Source: Novosphingobium resinovorum
GTDB lineage: Bacteria > Pseudomonadota > Alphaproteobacteria > Sphingomonadales > Sphingomonadaceae
Assembly: GCF_001742225.1 (NCBI RefSeq)
Contig: NZ_CP017075.1
Coordinates: forward strand, 248,001-312,000
DNA length: 64,000 bases
Reading direction: 5' to 3'
How positions within the stretch are numbered: position 1 is the stretch's first letter; each line of letters starts with the position of its first letter. The translations under genes and the position numbers were made by a program. Under the pieces are notes generated by a model. It was given only the letters and a program-made list of their open reading frames with translations. It did no database searches and was not told where the DNA came from. Positions 1 to 7,774 of the stretch are shown here, in pieces.

Positions 1-236
1 CCGTATTGCTCGGCCACTTCGGCAACGAGGACTTCGGCGGCGTCCTCCGCCCATATGTCGGCAGCGAAGCCGTCTATCGTACCGAAGTCGGAGAGATCGA
101 CCACCATGTCCTGCAGCTTCTCGGGACTGCGGCCGTGAAGCGCGACTTTCCAGCCCTGATCCAGAGCCAGGCGGGCAATGGCGCTGCCGATGGAGCCGGA
201 GCCACCGGCGATGAGGAGAACGCGGGTCTCGGTCAT
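1..236 (-). CDS. SDR-family oxidoreductase, N-terminal part (cut by window edge)
   Basis: About 78 N-terminal residues are visible. They open with a hydrophobic beta strand and the glycine-rich sequence AGGSGSIG (residues about 10-17), the NAD(P)-binding Rossmann turn of short-chain dehydrogenases/reductases, followed by helix and strand ending LHGR, where the arginine often marks NADP(H) preference. The catalytic Tyr-x-x-x-Lys lies beyond the window, so substrate cannot be inferred. An in-frame ATG 18 nt upstream (at 254) falls inside a dispersed repeat, so the start at 236 with GAGAG just upstream is preferred. Confidence 0.75.
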   Translation of the reverse strand, partial: MTETRVLLIAGGSGSIGSAIARLALDQGWKVALHGRSPEKLQDMVVDLSDFGTIDGFAADIWAEDAAEVLVAEVAEQY

Positions 237-252
237 GCGCTCTCGTTCTGAC

Positions 253-377
253 ATCCTCCCCGTTGCATCGCAATGGGGAGGGGGACCGCCGCGAAGCGGG
301 GGTGGAGGGGGAAAGCACTACCCCCTCCGTCAGCGCTTCGCGCTGCCACCTCCCCATCGCCGCGCGACAGGGAGGAT
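253..377. repeat. Dispersed ~120-bp repeat, family A copy 1
   Basis: GC-rich element bounded by ATCCTCCC and GGGAGGAT, with internal inverted segments (GGGGAGG / CCTCCCC and GGGTGGAGGGG / CCCCTCC). A second copy with the same ends and the same order of internal blocks lies at 15522-15642. It fills the gap between the cut SDR gene and the end of dnaB. Confidence 0.8.
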
Positions 378-385
378 TTGCGCGG

Positions 386-1900
386 TCAGTCGCTTTCGAA
401 TGCGGCGCGCATGTCGTCGGGGGCGAGGTCGGAGAACTTGGTGATGCGCGCCTCGAAGCGCAGGCGGACCTTGCCGGTGGCGCCGTGGCGCTGCTTGGCG
501 ATGATCAGTTCGGAGAGGCCGGTGACCTCCTCCATCTTGGCGCGCCAGGTCTCCCACTTGTCCTTGACATCGACGCCGTCGGTGTCGCTGGGGAACTTGG
601 GCTCGGTTGCCTTCACGTAGTAGTCTTCGCGGTAGACGAACCAGACCATGTCGGCGTCCTGCTCGATCGAGCCCGATTCGCGAAGGTCGGACAGCATCGG
701 GCGTTTGTCGTCGCGCTGTTCCACCGCACGGGAGAGCTGCGAGAGCGCGATCACCGGAACGCCCAGTTCCTTGGCCAGCGTCTTGAGGCCGCGCGAAATC
801 TCGGAAATCTCGTTCACGCGGTTGTCGTTGGCGCGGCCCGACCCGGACAGCAGCTGCAGGTAGTCGATGATGACGAGGCCGATGTTGTGGCGGCGCTTGA
901 GGCGGCGGGCGCGGGTGCGCAGGCCGGCGATCGTCAGGCCGGGGCTGTCGTCGATGTAGAGCGGCAGTTCGGCAAGGCGCTGGCTGGCGAAGGACAGCGA
1001 CTGGAAGTCCTCACGGCTGATCTTGCCCATGCGCAGCGCTTCGGAGCTGATGTTGGACTGCTCGGCCAGAATACGTGTCGCTAGCTGGTCGGCGCTCATT
1101 TCGAGGCTGAAGAAAGCCACCGGCGCGCCCACCGACTTCTCGTGCGGCATGCCGTCGCGCACGGTGTCGTCGACGTAGCGCTGCGCGGTGTTGAAGGCGA
1201 TGTTGGTGACCAGCGAGGTCTTGCCCATGCCGGGACGCCCGGCAAGGATGATAAGGTCGGAATCGTGAAGGCCACCGATCTTCTGGTTGACCGAGGTGAG
1301 GCCGGTGGTCTTGCCCGAGATGTGGCCGCCCGAATTGAACGCCTTTTCGATCGCCTGGATCGCGACGCGGGTGGCGGAGCCGAAGCTCTTGGCCTCGTTC
1401 TGCGTCGCGGCGCCTTCGGCCACTTTGTAGAGCGCGGCTTCGGCGTGCTCGATCTGCTCCATCGGCTCGACCGATTCGGAGGTATCCATCGCGCTCTCGA
1501 CCAGATTGCGGCCGACCGAGATCAGTTCGCGCAGCAGGGCAAGGTCGTAGATCTGCTCGGCCAGCTCACGCGGGGCGAGCAGGCCCTGGCCGTCTGCCGT
1601 AAGCCGGGCGAGATAGGCGACGCCGCCCAGCGCCTTCAGCGATTCGTCGGCCTCGAAATAGGGGCGCAGGGTGACCGGCGTGACCACCGCCTTGCGGTCT
1701 AGCAGCTGCAGGATGCGCTCGTAGAGGCGGCCGTGGACGGGCTCGAAGAAATGGAGCGGGGTGAGCGGGGTCTGCAGTTCCTCGATCACGCGGTTGTCGA
1801 TGAGGACCGCGCCGAGGAACGCGGCTTCCGCCTCGACGTTCGCGGGCAGGGTTCGGACTTCCGCACCATCGGTACGGGCAAGGGCAACAGGCTGGACCAT
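386..1900 (-). CDS. dnaB: Replicative DNA helicase DnaB
   Basis: A 504-residue protein of normal DnaB length. The N-terminal helical domain (about 15-120) binds primase. The RecA-like C-terminal domain carries Walker A GRPGMGKTS at 221-229, Walker B in VIIDYLQLL near 343-351, and the late ALSQLSR and QDADMV segments typical of DnaB. It unwinds the parental duplex at the fork as a ring hexamer. It is transcribed alone on the minus strand. A DnaA-box-like palindrome lies about 60 bp upstream of the start, which could link its expression to DnaA. No alternative assignment is plausible. Confidence 0.98.
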   Translation of the reverse strand: MVQPVALARTDGAEVRTLPANVEAEAAFLGAVLIDNRVIEELQTPLTPLHFFEPVHGRLYERILQLLDRKAVVTPVTLRPYFEADESLKALGGVAYLARLTADGQGLLAPRELAEQIYDLALLRELISVGRNLVESAMDTSESVEPMEQIEHAEAALYKVAEGAATQNEAKSFGSATRVAIQAIEKAFNSGGHISGKTTGLTSVNQKIGGLHDSDLIILAGRPGMGKTSLVTNIAFNTAQRYVDDTVRDGMPHEKSVGAPVAFFSLEMSADQLATRILAEQSNISSEALRMGKISREDFQSLSFASQRLAELPLYIDDSPGLTIAGLRTRARRLKRRHNIGLVIIDYLQLLSGSGRANDNRVNEISEISRGLKTLAKELGVPVIALSQLSRAVEQRDDKRPMLSDLRESGSIEQDADMVWFVYREDYYVKATEPKFPSDTDGVDVKDKWETWRAKMEEVTGLSELIIAKQRHGATGKVRLRFEARITKFSDLAPDDMRAAFESD

Positions 1901-1959
1901 AAGCGCCGGACAATGCTCCGGCAGCGCTGCGCGAACAAGTCAGGCGGGGAGGGATATTA

Positions 1960-1976
1960 ATCCACAAGCTGTGGAT
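1960..1976. promoter_or_regulatory. Palindrome resembling paired DnaA boxes upstream of dnaB
   Basis: ATCCACA, three bases (AGC), then TGTGGAT form a perfect inverted repeat. Each arm matches the ATCCACA core of the DnaA box consensus TTATCCACA. It sits in the 5' region of dnaB. Function is inferred from similarity only. Confidence 0.4.
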
Positions 1977-2000
1977 GTGTGTGGGCTGTGTGCGGCGCTG

Positions 2001-2076
2001 CCCACCCCGCTGCGACTAGGGCCTGCGGCCCAAGTCTCGCTCCCCTCCCGCAAGCGGGAGGGGTTGGGGGTGGGTT
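2001..2076. repeat. Dispersed repeat, family C copy 1
   Basis: Starts CCCACCCCG, continues through a CTCCCGCAAGCGGGAG hairpin and ends GGGTGGG, so the two ends are complementary. Related copies at 12654-12774 and 48959-49078 share the ends and the central hairpin. Confidence 0.75.
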
Positions 2077-2145
2077 TTCCCCTTCGCACTCAATCCAAAG
2101 CCCACTTGCCCGCCCATGCCGCAACCGCGTAAAGGGCGTGCCGTA

Positions 2146-2628
2146 ATGGCCGACCCGCGTATCTCCCACATCGAACTCGACGATGCGACCATCCTGTGGC
2201 GCAATGCCGATATCGAGCAGGAACGGCGCATCGCCATCTTCGATCTCATAGAAGACAATGTCTTCAAGCCCTTGCGCTCATCAGAGGCGGGGCACGAGGG
2301 CCCTTACCGGTTGCGGCTTTCGGTACAGGACGGGCGCTTGTCGCTGGAAATCACCGCCGATAACGGAGCGGCGCTGGAGACGCTGGTGCTCGGCCTCGCC
2401 CGATTCCGGCGGCCGATCCGCGAGTATTTCGCGATCTGCGAGAGCTATTACCAGGCGATTCGCAAGGCGACCGCGCAGGAGATCGAAACCATCGACATGG
2501 CCCGCCGCGCGATCCACAACGAGGCATCGGAACTGCTGCTCGAACGCCTGCAGGGCAAGGTCGAGACCGACCACCCCACGGCACGGCGGCTGTTCACGCT
2601 GATCTGCGTCCTGCATATCCGCGGCTGA
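2146..2628 (+). CDS. UPF0262 family protein
   Basis: A 160-residue protein beginning MADPRISHIELDD, matching the alphaproteobacterial UPF0262 family as I recall it (length and N-terminus agree). No signal peptide, membrane segment or catalytic motif is evident. The family has no established function. An upstream in-frame ATG at 2116 was rejected because the family start is the MADPR methionine, which has AAAGGG upstream. It lies 10 bp before the GH25-like gene, so the two and cdd probably form one operon. Confidence 0.85.
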   Translation: MADPRISHIELDDATILWRNADIEQERRIAIFDLIEDNVFKPLRSSEAGHEGPYRLRLSVQDGRLSLEITADNGAALETLVLGLARFRRPIREYFAICESYYQAIRKATAQEIETIDMARRAIHNEASELLLERLQGKVETDHPTARRLFTLICVLHIRG

Positions 2629-2638
2629 AGGGGACATC

Positions 2639-3352
2639 GTGGCACGCAAGACAAGGACCGCTTCGGGCGGCAGGGGGCTGTTGTGGCGCGCACTGGGCGC
2701 CCTCGCGCTCGTGGCGATCGTCGCCGGGGCATGGGGCTGGTGGCACTTGCGTCACTGGACGCCGGAGCGCGCCGTCTACCCGCTACAAGGCGTCGAGATC
2801 GGCGTGGATGACGGCGAGGTCAGTTGGAAGTCGCTAAAGGCCATCGGCGCCGACTTCGCCTATATCGACGCGAGCGCCAGCGCTTTCGCGCGCGATCCGG
2901 CCTTCGTGGACAACTTCGAGGCGGCCAAGGCGGCGGGCATGCAGGTGGGGGCGCTCCACCGCTACGATCCATGCCAGCCTGCGGGAACGCAAGCGGCGAA
3001 CTTCGTCACCACCGTCCCGCGCGACGCCAAGTTGCTGCCGCCCGCCGTCGAACTCGACATGCTGGCCGACGACTGCCCGGTGAAAGTCTCCGACGCGCGG
3101 GTCGAGAGCGAGCTGATGACCTTCCTCAATCAGGTCGAAACTCACGCGGGCAAGCCGGTGATCCTCAAGGTCACGCCGGCCTTCCAATCGCGCTACACCA
3201 TCGCCCACAAGCTCGACCGTAACCTGTGGCTGGTGCAGGATCGCTTCGAGCCGGGCTATGCGGGCCGGCCCTGGACGATGTGGACGGCGAACCATTCGCT
3301 CGCCAACGAGGTTGCGCAAGGGGGGCTGCGCTGGGTAGTCGTGCTGCCATGA
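2639..3352 (+). CDS. Membrane-anchored GH25 (lysozyme-like) domain protein, probably degenerate
   Basis: GTG start with AAGGGG upstream; 237 residues. A basic N-terminus and one membrane segment (about 15-36) precede a GH25-type TIM barrel recognisable from GVEIGVDDGEVSW (51-63), FAYIDAS (73-79) and the closing tryptophan-rich strands. Active GH25 muramidases use an Asp in the first strand and an Asp-x-Glu pair. Here the first position appears to be Glu53 and the pair reads Glu138-Leu-Asp140, so activity on peptidoglycan is doubtful. Its stop overlaps the cdd start. Family call is fairly secure, activity is not. Confidence 0.75.
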   Translation: MARKTRTASGGRGLLWRALGALALVAIVAGAWGWWHLRHWTPERAVYPLQGVEIGVDDGEVSWKSLKAIGADFAYIDASASAFARDPAFVDNFEAAKAAGMQVGALHRYDPCQPAGTQAANFVTTVPRDAKLLPPAVELDMLADDCPVKVSDARVESELMTFLNQVETHAGKPVILKVTPAFQSRYTIAHKLDRNLWLVQDRFEPGYAGRPWTMWTANHSLANEVAQGGLRWVVVLP

Positions 3353-3792
3353 CTACCGACATGAACGACGACACCCGCGACACCCTTATGGCGGCCGCCC
3401 GCAAGGCCGCTGCCGGAGCTTATGCGCCTTATTCCAACTTTCATGTCGGGGCAGCGCTGCTGCTGGCCGACGGCACCTTGGTGACCGGCGCCAACGTGGA
3501 GAACGCGAGCTATGGCCTGTCGCTCTGCGCGGAGACGGTCGCGATCGCCGGGATTCTGGCGACGGGCGACCGGCCGCAGCTGCAGGCCCTGGCCGTCACC
3601 GGCGGCGCGCCAGGCGCGGCCGGGCAGGGGCCTCAGGTGACGCCGTGCGGGCGCTGCCGCCAGATCATCAACGAGATCGCGCAGCTTGGCGGCACTGACC
3701 CCGTGGTCTGGTGCGACGGCGCCGAAGGCGTGCTGGAAACCCGGCTCTCCGAACTGCTGCCTTACGCCTTCGGACCTGCGAACCTGGGCTGA
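3349..3792 (+). CDS. cdd: Cytidine deaminase
   Basis: A 147-residue protein of the homotetrameric CDA family, which deaminates cytidine and deoxycytidine in pyrimidine salvage. The zinc and catalytic motifs are visible: ENASYG then CAE (Cys ligand and catalytic Glu), and PCGRCRQ supplying the two other cysteine ligands. APYSNFHVGAA near residue 26 is the substrate-binding segment. The start at 3349 overlaps the preceding stop (ATGA). A second in-frame ATG at 3361 is equally possible. Confidence 0.93.
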   Translation: MTTDMNDDTRDTLMAAARKAAAGAYAPYSNFHVGAALLLADGTLVTGANVENASYGLSLCAETVAIAGILATGDRPQLQALAVTGGAPGAAGQGPQVTPCGRCRQIINEIAQLGGTDPVVWCDGAEGVLETRLSELLPYAFGPANLG

Positions 3793-3929
3793 ACACCCGG
3801 TCCCACACGGCGACGGGCAGGCACCATCCGTCGCATGTCCTATTGTCTACCTTTCAAGTTGAGATAGTCTCCAGGCCAGTCGGGACACATAGAGTCGACC
3901 GGCGGAAGCTCGATCAACTGGAGATTCCC

Positions 3930-4541
3930 ATGGCAACGCTTCGCAATTTACCTGAACGCGAGACGCCGCTTATCCTGCTGGTGCCCGGCACGCCGCTTAC
4001 CCCCAAACACTGGATGAGCCGCTGGGCACAGTGGAGCGAGCACTGCCGCGTGGTGGAACTCGGCCTTTGGGATGAGCCGCACCGCAATACCTGGGTGAAC
4101 AAGCTGAACCTCGCGATCCGCCGTGCCGATCGGCCGGTGGTGATCGTGACCGACGACATCGCCGCGCTGGCACTTGCCTGGTGGGTGGAGTTCGAGGTGG
4201 CCGGGGCAGAAAGCCCCGTAATCGGCGCGCTGATCGTCGATGCGCCCAACGTGGACCTTCCGGGCGCCGACCCGCGCCTGGCCGCCTTCGGTGCCTGCCC
4301 GCGCCAGCCGCTGCCGTTCACCTCGTTCCTCGTCGCCGATCTCGACGGTTCTGCACAGCGCTCGATGCTGCGGCTGGCAAATGACTGGGGGGCTTGCCCG
4401 ATCGCCGACGAGCCGCGCGGCGACTGGGGCGAGGGCTGGGTACTGCTCCAGTCCATCGTCGGTGCGCTGGGCGTGGAACTCGCCGAGCCGCACTGGGCAA
4501 GCGGCACGGTTCGCGAGGAGCGCCGGCGAACGGCGTTCTAG
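3930..4541 (+). CDS. RBBP9/YdeN-like alpha/beta hydrolase fold protein, catalytic residues apparently lost
   Basis: A 203-residue protein. LLVPGTPLTPKHWMSRW (16-32) resembles the oxyanion and HWQ.RW segment of the RBBP9/YdeN serine hydrolase family, and length fits. The nucleophile elbow normally reads GHSLG, but the equivalent strand here is VIVTDDIAAL (71-80) with no serine. The histidine motif (GHIN) is replaced by GDWGEGW near 164-170. I infer a non-catalytic homologue. It stands alone between cdd and the convergent M14 gene. Confidence 0.6.
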   Translation: MATLRNLPERETPLILLVPGTPLTPKHWMSRWAQWSEHCRVVELGLWDEPHRNTWVNKLNLAIRRADRPVVIVTDDIAALALAWWVEFEVAGAESPVIGALIVDAPNVDLPGADPRLAAFGACPRQPLPFTSFLVADLDGSAQRSMLRLANDWGACPIADEPRGDWGEGWVLLQSIVGALGVELAEPHWASGTVREERRRTAF

Positions 4542-4601
4542 GATGTCTTCGTGCCGGACTTGCTCCGGGACTAGTGGCTGTCTTTAGGACCTGCCATCGG
4601 C

Positions 4602-4680
4602 GGGGGCTTCGACAAGCTCAGCCTGAGCGGCATCGAGATATTCTCTCAAATCCGCTCAGGCTGAGCTTGTCGAAGCCCCC
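4602..4680. repeat. Sphingomonad REP palindrome, full hairpin (copy 1)
   Basis: Two perfectly complementary 29-base arms (core CTTCGACAAGCTCAGCCTGA) separated by a 21-base loop. It lies between the stops of two convergent genes and could act as a bidirectional terminator. A second full hairpin is at 50246-50330 and a single arm at 6547-6575. Confidence 0.9.
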
Positions 4681-4714
4681 GCATTACACGCCGTCATTTC
4701 GGCAGTTCACGGCG

Positions 4715-4743
4715 CGTGGTCCCGGAGCAAATCCGGGACCACG
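4715..4743. repeat. Short GTCCCGGA palindrome, family E copy 1
   Basis: CGTGGTCCCGGA, five loop bases, TCCGGGACCACG: 12-base perfect arms. It has the same architecture as the palindrome at 8391-8419, and sits at the end of the M14 carboxypeptidase gene. Confidence 0.8.
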
Positions 4744-4747
4744 CGGC

Positions 4748-5890
4748 TCAGGCCGTTTCGCGCTCCACCAGCCATTCCAGCAGCGCGGCCATGCAGTCGC
4801 GTCCCAGCTGTGCCGAGCGTTCCGGGCTCCAGCCCTGCGCCTTGTCGGCGGCGGGGTTGTGGTCCTTGAACGGCATTTCCAACGTCATAGACACGGCGCC
4901 GTAGCGCTCGGCCAACTGGTTGGTGGACATCGTCAGGTTGCCCTTGCCCGGCCGGGTGAGTGGGTAGCCCACCTTGGTCTGGAAATCGGGCGTGCGGCGC
5001 TCCAGCAGGTCGGCATAGAGGGTATAGCCTGCCTGCTGCTCCTGCTTTAGCGAGGGGATGCCCTCGAACCCTGCAAGGAATACCGCCGGGATCGCTTCGT
5101 CGCCGTGGACGTCCATGGCGAAGTCGACGCCTGTTGCGTCCATCGCATCACGGATCGCCAGCACTTCGGGGGACTTCCCGGCCGTGGGTTCGGCCCATTC
5201 GCGGTTGAGGTTCACGCCTACGGCATTGGTCCGCAGGTGCCCCCGGCGCGAGCCATCGGGGTTGGCGTTGGGAACGACGTGCAGGGTGCAGCGCTTGCGC
5301 AGTTCCCGGCCTACCGAGCTGGCGGGATCGGCGAGCAGGTCTAGCGCGCCTTCCATCCACCACTCCGCCATCGATTCGCCGGGGTGCTGGCGGGCGTAGA
5401 GCCAGACTTGCAGCGGCCCGTCGCCCATGTCGAGGCAGTCGATCGCCTGCCCGTCGAGGGTCAGGCCCAGCGAGCGATGCGACACGCCGTCAGCACCGGC
5501 AATCGCGGCGACGAGGTCGTGGTGACGCTCCATCGAATAGGGCGCGAAGTAGGCGAACCATGCGAGGTCGCCGACCGGCTCGTAGCGGATAGTAAGGGTG
5601 CCGCCGTCGCGGCTTTCGTCGAACGTGCTTTCCGCGCGGCTCCAGTATTCGCGGTCCTCGGAGACGACGGCGTCATAGTTCGGCCAGCCCATCGGATAGG
5701 CCGAGCCGTTGAGGCCGTTGATGCGCAGCACCAGTTCGCGGCCCGCCGCGCCGGAGACGCGGAAGTGGAACCACTGGAAGAAGTCCGATTCGTGATCCTT
5801 GCGGATCGCGAGGCTCGCCTCGGGGCCGGAGGCGGAGAGGACTTCGATGTTGCCGGAATCGAACGAAGCGGTGATCTGGATGTCGGTCAT
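4748..5890 (-). CDS. M14 family zinc carboxypeptidase (cytosolic/Nna1-like type)
   Basis: A 380-residue protein. An N-terminal beta domain (about 1-140) precedes the carboxypeptidase domain. Zinc ligands are His169 and Glu172 in RQHPGES and His262 in DVHGDE, and the catalytic Glu338 lies in [14 protein letters not shown] and VNLNREW are further M14 hallmarks. No signal peptide is seen, as expected for the cytosolic carboxypeptidase subfamily, which removes C-terminal residues from peptides. The start overlaps the stop of the upstream lipoprotein gene (ATGA), so the two are co-transcribed. Confidence 0.92.
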   Translation of the reverse strand: MTDIQITASFDSGNIEVLSASGPEASLAIRKDHESDFFQWFHFRVSGAAGRELVLRINGLNGSAYPMGWPNYDAVVSEDREYWSRAESTFDESRDGGTLTIRYEPVGDLAWFAYFAPYSMERHHDLVAAIAGADGVSHRSLGLTLDGQAIDCLDMGDGPLQVWLYARQHPGESMAEWWMEGALDLLADPASSVGRELRKRCTLHVVPNANPDGSRRGHLRTNAVGVNLNREWAEPTAGKSPEVLAIRDAMDATGVDFAMDVHGDEAIPAVFLAGFEGIPSLKQEQQAGYTLYADLLERRTPDFQTKVGYPLTRPGKGNLTMSTNQLAERYGAVSMTLEMPFKDHNPAADKAQGWSPERSAQLGRDCMAALLEWLVERETA

Positions 5891-6492
5891 TTTACCTGAA
5901 TAGTTTCGCCCGACTGTCCCGGAAACCCCTTGAACAGCGCTTCGGCAACTTTCGCCGAGCCGAGCGGCGCCTGCGCGAGCGGCGAATCGCCGCGCACCAC
6001 GAAGCCGGCGCGGCCTTCCCACAAGGCGGTGGCGGTCGGAGCGGCGGCGCGATCGCGGATGGAGACGAACACGCGCGTCTCGACCTGCTCCTTGGGCTTG
6101 CCGGAAAGATCGAAGCCGATACCGAGGCCCACGCCCGAGCCATAACCACCGGTCCCGCCGCCGACGCCGACCGACACCGGGCTGTTCGAGCGCTGGGGCT
6201 GGTAGGTGTTGCGCTCCAGCGTCAGCAACGCGATTTGCGCGCTGGCTGCCTGTCCGGGAAGCGGTTCGGTATAGCCGATGCGTGTCAATTCACGCGCCAC
6301 GGCGGCGGCATAAGTGCGGAATTCGAGGTTGTCGGCCTGCCCGGTTGCGGGCTCGACGCGGATCGTACCGCGGCCGAGGCGCGACATGTCGGGCGCGTGG
6401 AAGCGGGTGACTTCGACCGGACCAATCGGGGCAACACAGGCGTTGAGCGCCAGCGCGGCGGTGAGGGCAAGCAGTGCGGGCAGGGTGCGCAT
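5887..6492 (-). CDS. DUF4136-like lipoprotein
   Basis: A 201-residue protein with a lipoprotein signal ([19 protein letters not shown]; lipobox LNAC, Cys19). The body is a DUF4136-type domain: a two-subunit strand pattern with an internal Gly-rich stretch (about 110-125) and a late VFVSIRD strand. The family is found in cell-envelope proteins of unknown role. Its neighbour at 6614-7357 looks like a paralogue, sharing the tyrosine/threonine strands and the repeated ALWEG-like motif. It is translationally coupled to the M14 peptidase. Confidence 0.75.
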   Translation of the reverse strand: MRTLPALLALTAALALNACVAPIGPVEVTRFHAPDMSRLGRGTIRVEPATGQADNLEFRTYAAAVARELTRIGYTEPLPGQAASAQIALLTLERNTYQPQRSNSPVSVGVGGGTGGYGSGVGLGIGFDLSGKPKEQVETRVFVSIRDRAAAPTATALWEGRAGFVVRGDSPLAQAPLGSAKVAEALFKGFPGQSGETIQVK

Positions 6493-6546
6493 GATTTCGA
6501 AGTCCTCTTCGCGGGGCCTTGTAAGGCAGCCTCAGTGCCCTGCCGA

Positions 6547-6575
6547 GGGGGCTTCGACAAGCTCAGCCTGAGCGG
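6547..6575 (+). repeat. Sphingomonad REP, single arm
   Basis: One 29-base arm identical to the left arm at 4602-4630, without the complementary arm. It lies between two tandem minus-strand genes rather than convergent ones. Confidence 0.85.
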
Positions 6576-6613
6576 ACGTTATATAACCCGCAGCCGGGCC
6601 CGGCAGTTCCGTC

Positions 6614-7357
6614 TTATCCCGCGCGGCCGACCCTGTCGGGACCGATCGCGTCGGCCTTGGGGAAGTTGTCGAAGAGGGCGCCCGCCAGCTTGGTGGCGAT
6701 CATGCCGTCGGGCCACTTGTCGTCGCCTTCGCGGGTGGCGATCGTGGCGTAGCCTTCCCACAGCACCTTGCCACTGGCGCGATCGACGATCTGCGCGTCG
6801 AGCCGGGTGGAGACGAGGGCCGAGCGCGGCTTGGTCATGTCGATGTTGATGCCAAGGCCGTAAGCCTGCCCGTACGTGCCCACTTCCATCGCGGCGGTGC
6901 CGCTGACGGGGCTGCGCTTTTCCTCGGCCGGGGTGAGCACCTGACGGGAGATACGCAGCTTGGTAATCTGCGGCTGCGGCGTGTCGGGATGGAGCGTGTC
7001 GTACCCGGCGCCGACCAGAGCATCGACGATCGCGGCCTCGTAGGCGCGGCGCGCGCCCGCATCGACCCAGGCACCGTCACCCGATTCCGATTCGACCGAG
7101 ACAGGACCATGGCCCAGTTCGGCCACCGCAGCGGCGTCGGGCGAGACGAAGCGGCTTACTTCGACATGACCTTCGCGCGAATCTTTGGACCGGGTCTGCA
7201 TGCGCGGCGAATCGAGCATCGAGCCGCCCCAGCCGGGCCGGTTCCAGCCGCCACCCATTCCGCCGCCCCAGCCGGGGCCGTACTGGGCTTGCGCCGAGGA
7301 AGCGAGCAACGAGGCTGCGATCCCTGCGGCGATTCCTGCGCCTTTTAGAAATTTCAT
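6614..7357 (-). CDS. Secreted DUF4136-like protein
   Basis: A 247-residue protein. The signal peptide ends near SSAQAQ (about residue 21), followed by a Gly/Trp/Pro-rich linker (YGPGWGGGMGGGW). The domain that follows includes EVSRFVSPDAA, a tyrosine-rich strand and KVLWEGYATI near the C-terminus, matching its neighbour at 5887-6492, so the two probably arose by duplication. An upstream in-frame methionine was rejected because it precedes the signal peptide with no ribosome site. Function unknown; envelope location inferred. Confidence 0.7.
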   Translation of the reverse strand: MKFLKGAGIAAGIAASLLASSAQAQYGPGWGGGMGGGWNRPGWGGSMLDSPRMQTRSKDSREGHVEVSRFVSPDAAAVAELGHGPVSVESESGDGAWVDAGARRAYEAAIVDALVGAGYDTLHPDTPQPQITKLRISRQVLTPAEEKRSPVSGTAAMEVGTYGQAYGLGINIDMTKPRSALVSTRLDAQIVDRASGKVLWEGYATIATREGDDKWPDGMIATKLAGALFDNFPKADAIGPDRVGRAG

Positions 7358-7476
7358 TGTGTTCCGGTCCGAATTCGGTGGCGTCGCGCCCAAGTTTTAT
7401 CTTATGCGGGCCGCAACTTGCCCGCGCCTGAACGAAGATAGGCGTTGGCACGGGTGCCCGCAACGGCCCGCAACAC

Positions 7477-7505
7477 TTGACTTTGTCGCGGGCTACCACT
7501 AACGG
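7477..7505 (+). promoter_or_regulatory. Probable promoter of the bL36 gene
   Basis: TTGACT at 7477-7482, a 17-base spacer, then TAACGG at 7500-7505. The -35 element is strong; the -10 is weak but typical of GC-rich alphaproteobacteria. Confidence 0.45.
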
Positions 7506-7563
7506 CGCCACTTCGAATTTCCGGCGGTCGGTAACCGCCACGATGACACGGACGAGATAGACC

Positions 7564-7689
7564 ATGAAGATTCGCAACAGCCTGAAGTCGCTCAAGGACC
7601 GTCACCGGGACAACCGCGTGATCCGTCGTCGCGGCCGTACTTACGTCATCAACAAGACCAACCGTCGCTTCAAGGCCCGCCAGGGCTGA
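7564..7689 (+). CDS. rpmJ: 50S ribosomal protein bL36 (cysteine-free form)
   Basis: A 41-residue, highly basic protein, [20 protein letters not shown] and onward, which is the zinc-less bL36 form usual in alphaproteobacteria: none of the Cys/His ligands of the zinc form is present. It is a late-assembling protein of the large subunit. It is too short for usual ORF cutoffs. A promoter-like sequence lies about 60 bp upstream and two hairpins follow. Confidence 0.96.
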   Translation: MKIRNSLKSLKDRHRDNRVIRRRGRTYVINKTNRRFKARQG

Positions 7690-7696
7690 TCCTGTC

Positions 7697-7772
7697 CGCC
7701 CGCTTCGGCGGGCGATAACAGGCGGACGGTTTCGTCGCGTGCATGAGGCCCCCGCCGATCGCGGGGGTCTTG
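7697..7772 (+). terminator. Two hairpins after rpmJ
   Basis: CGCCCGC with a TTCG tetraloop and GCGGGCG at 7697-7714, then CCCCCGC, five bases, GCGGGGG at 7749-7767 followed by TCTTG. The second is the likelier intrinsic terminator. It overlaps the possible earlier start of the next gene and so favours the later start. Confidence 0.6.
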
Positions 7773-7774
7773 TC

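Noticed and set aside
4602..4743. Possible CRISPR or phage attachment site
   Set aside because: The repeats are isolated hairpins without regularly spaced units or spacers, and there is no integrase or cas gene nearby.
7739..7774. Earlier start for the HAD hydrolase
   Set aside because: It overlaps the rpmJ terminator hairpin and adds residues that do not fit the family; the ATG at 7775 is followed directly by the Rossmann strand.
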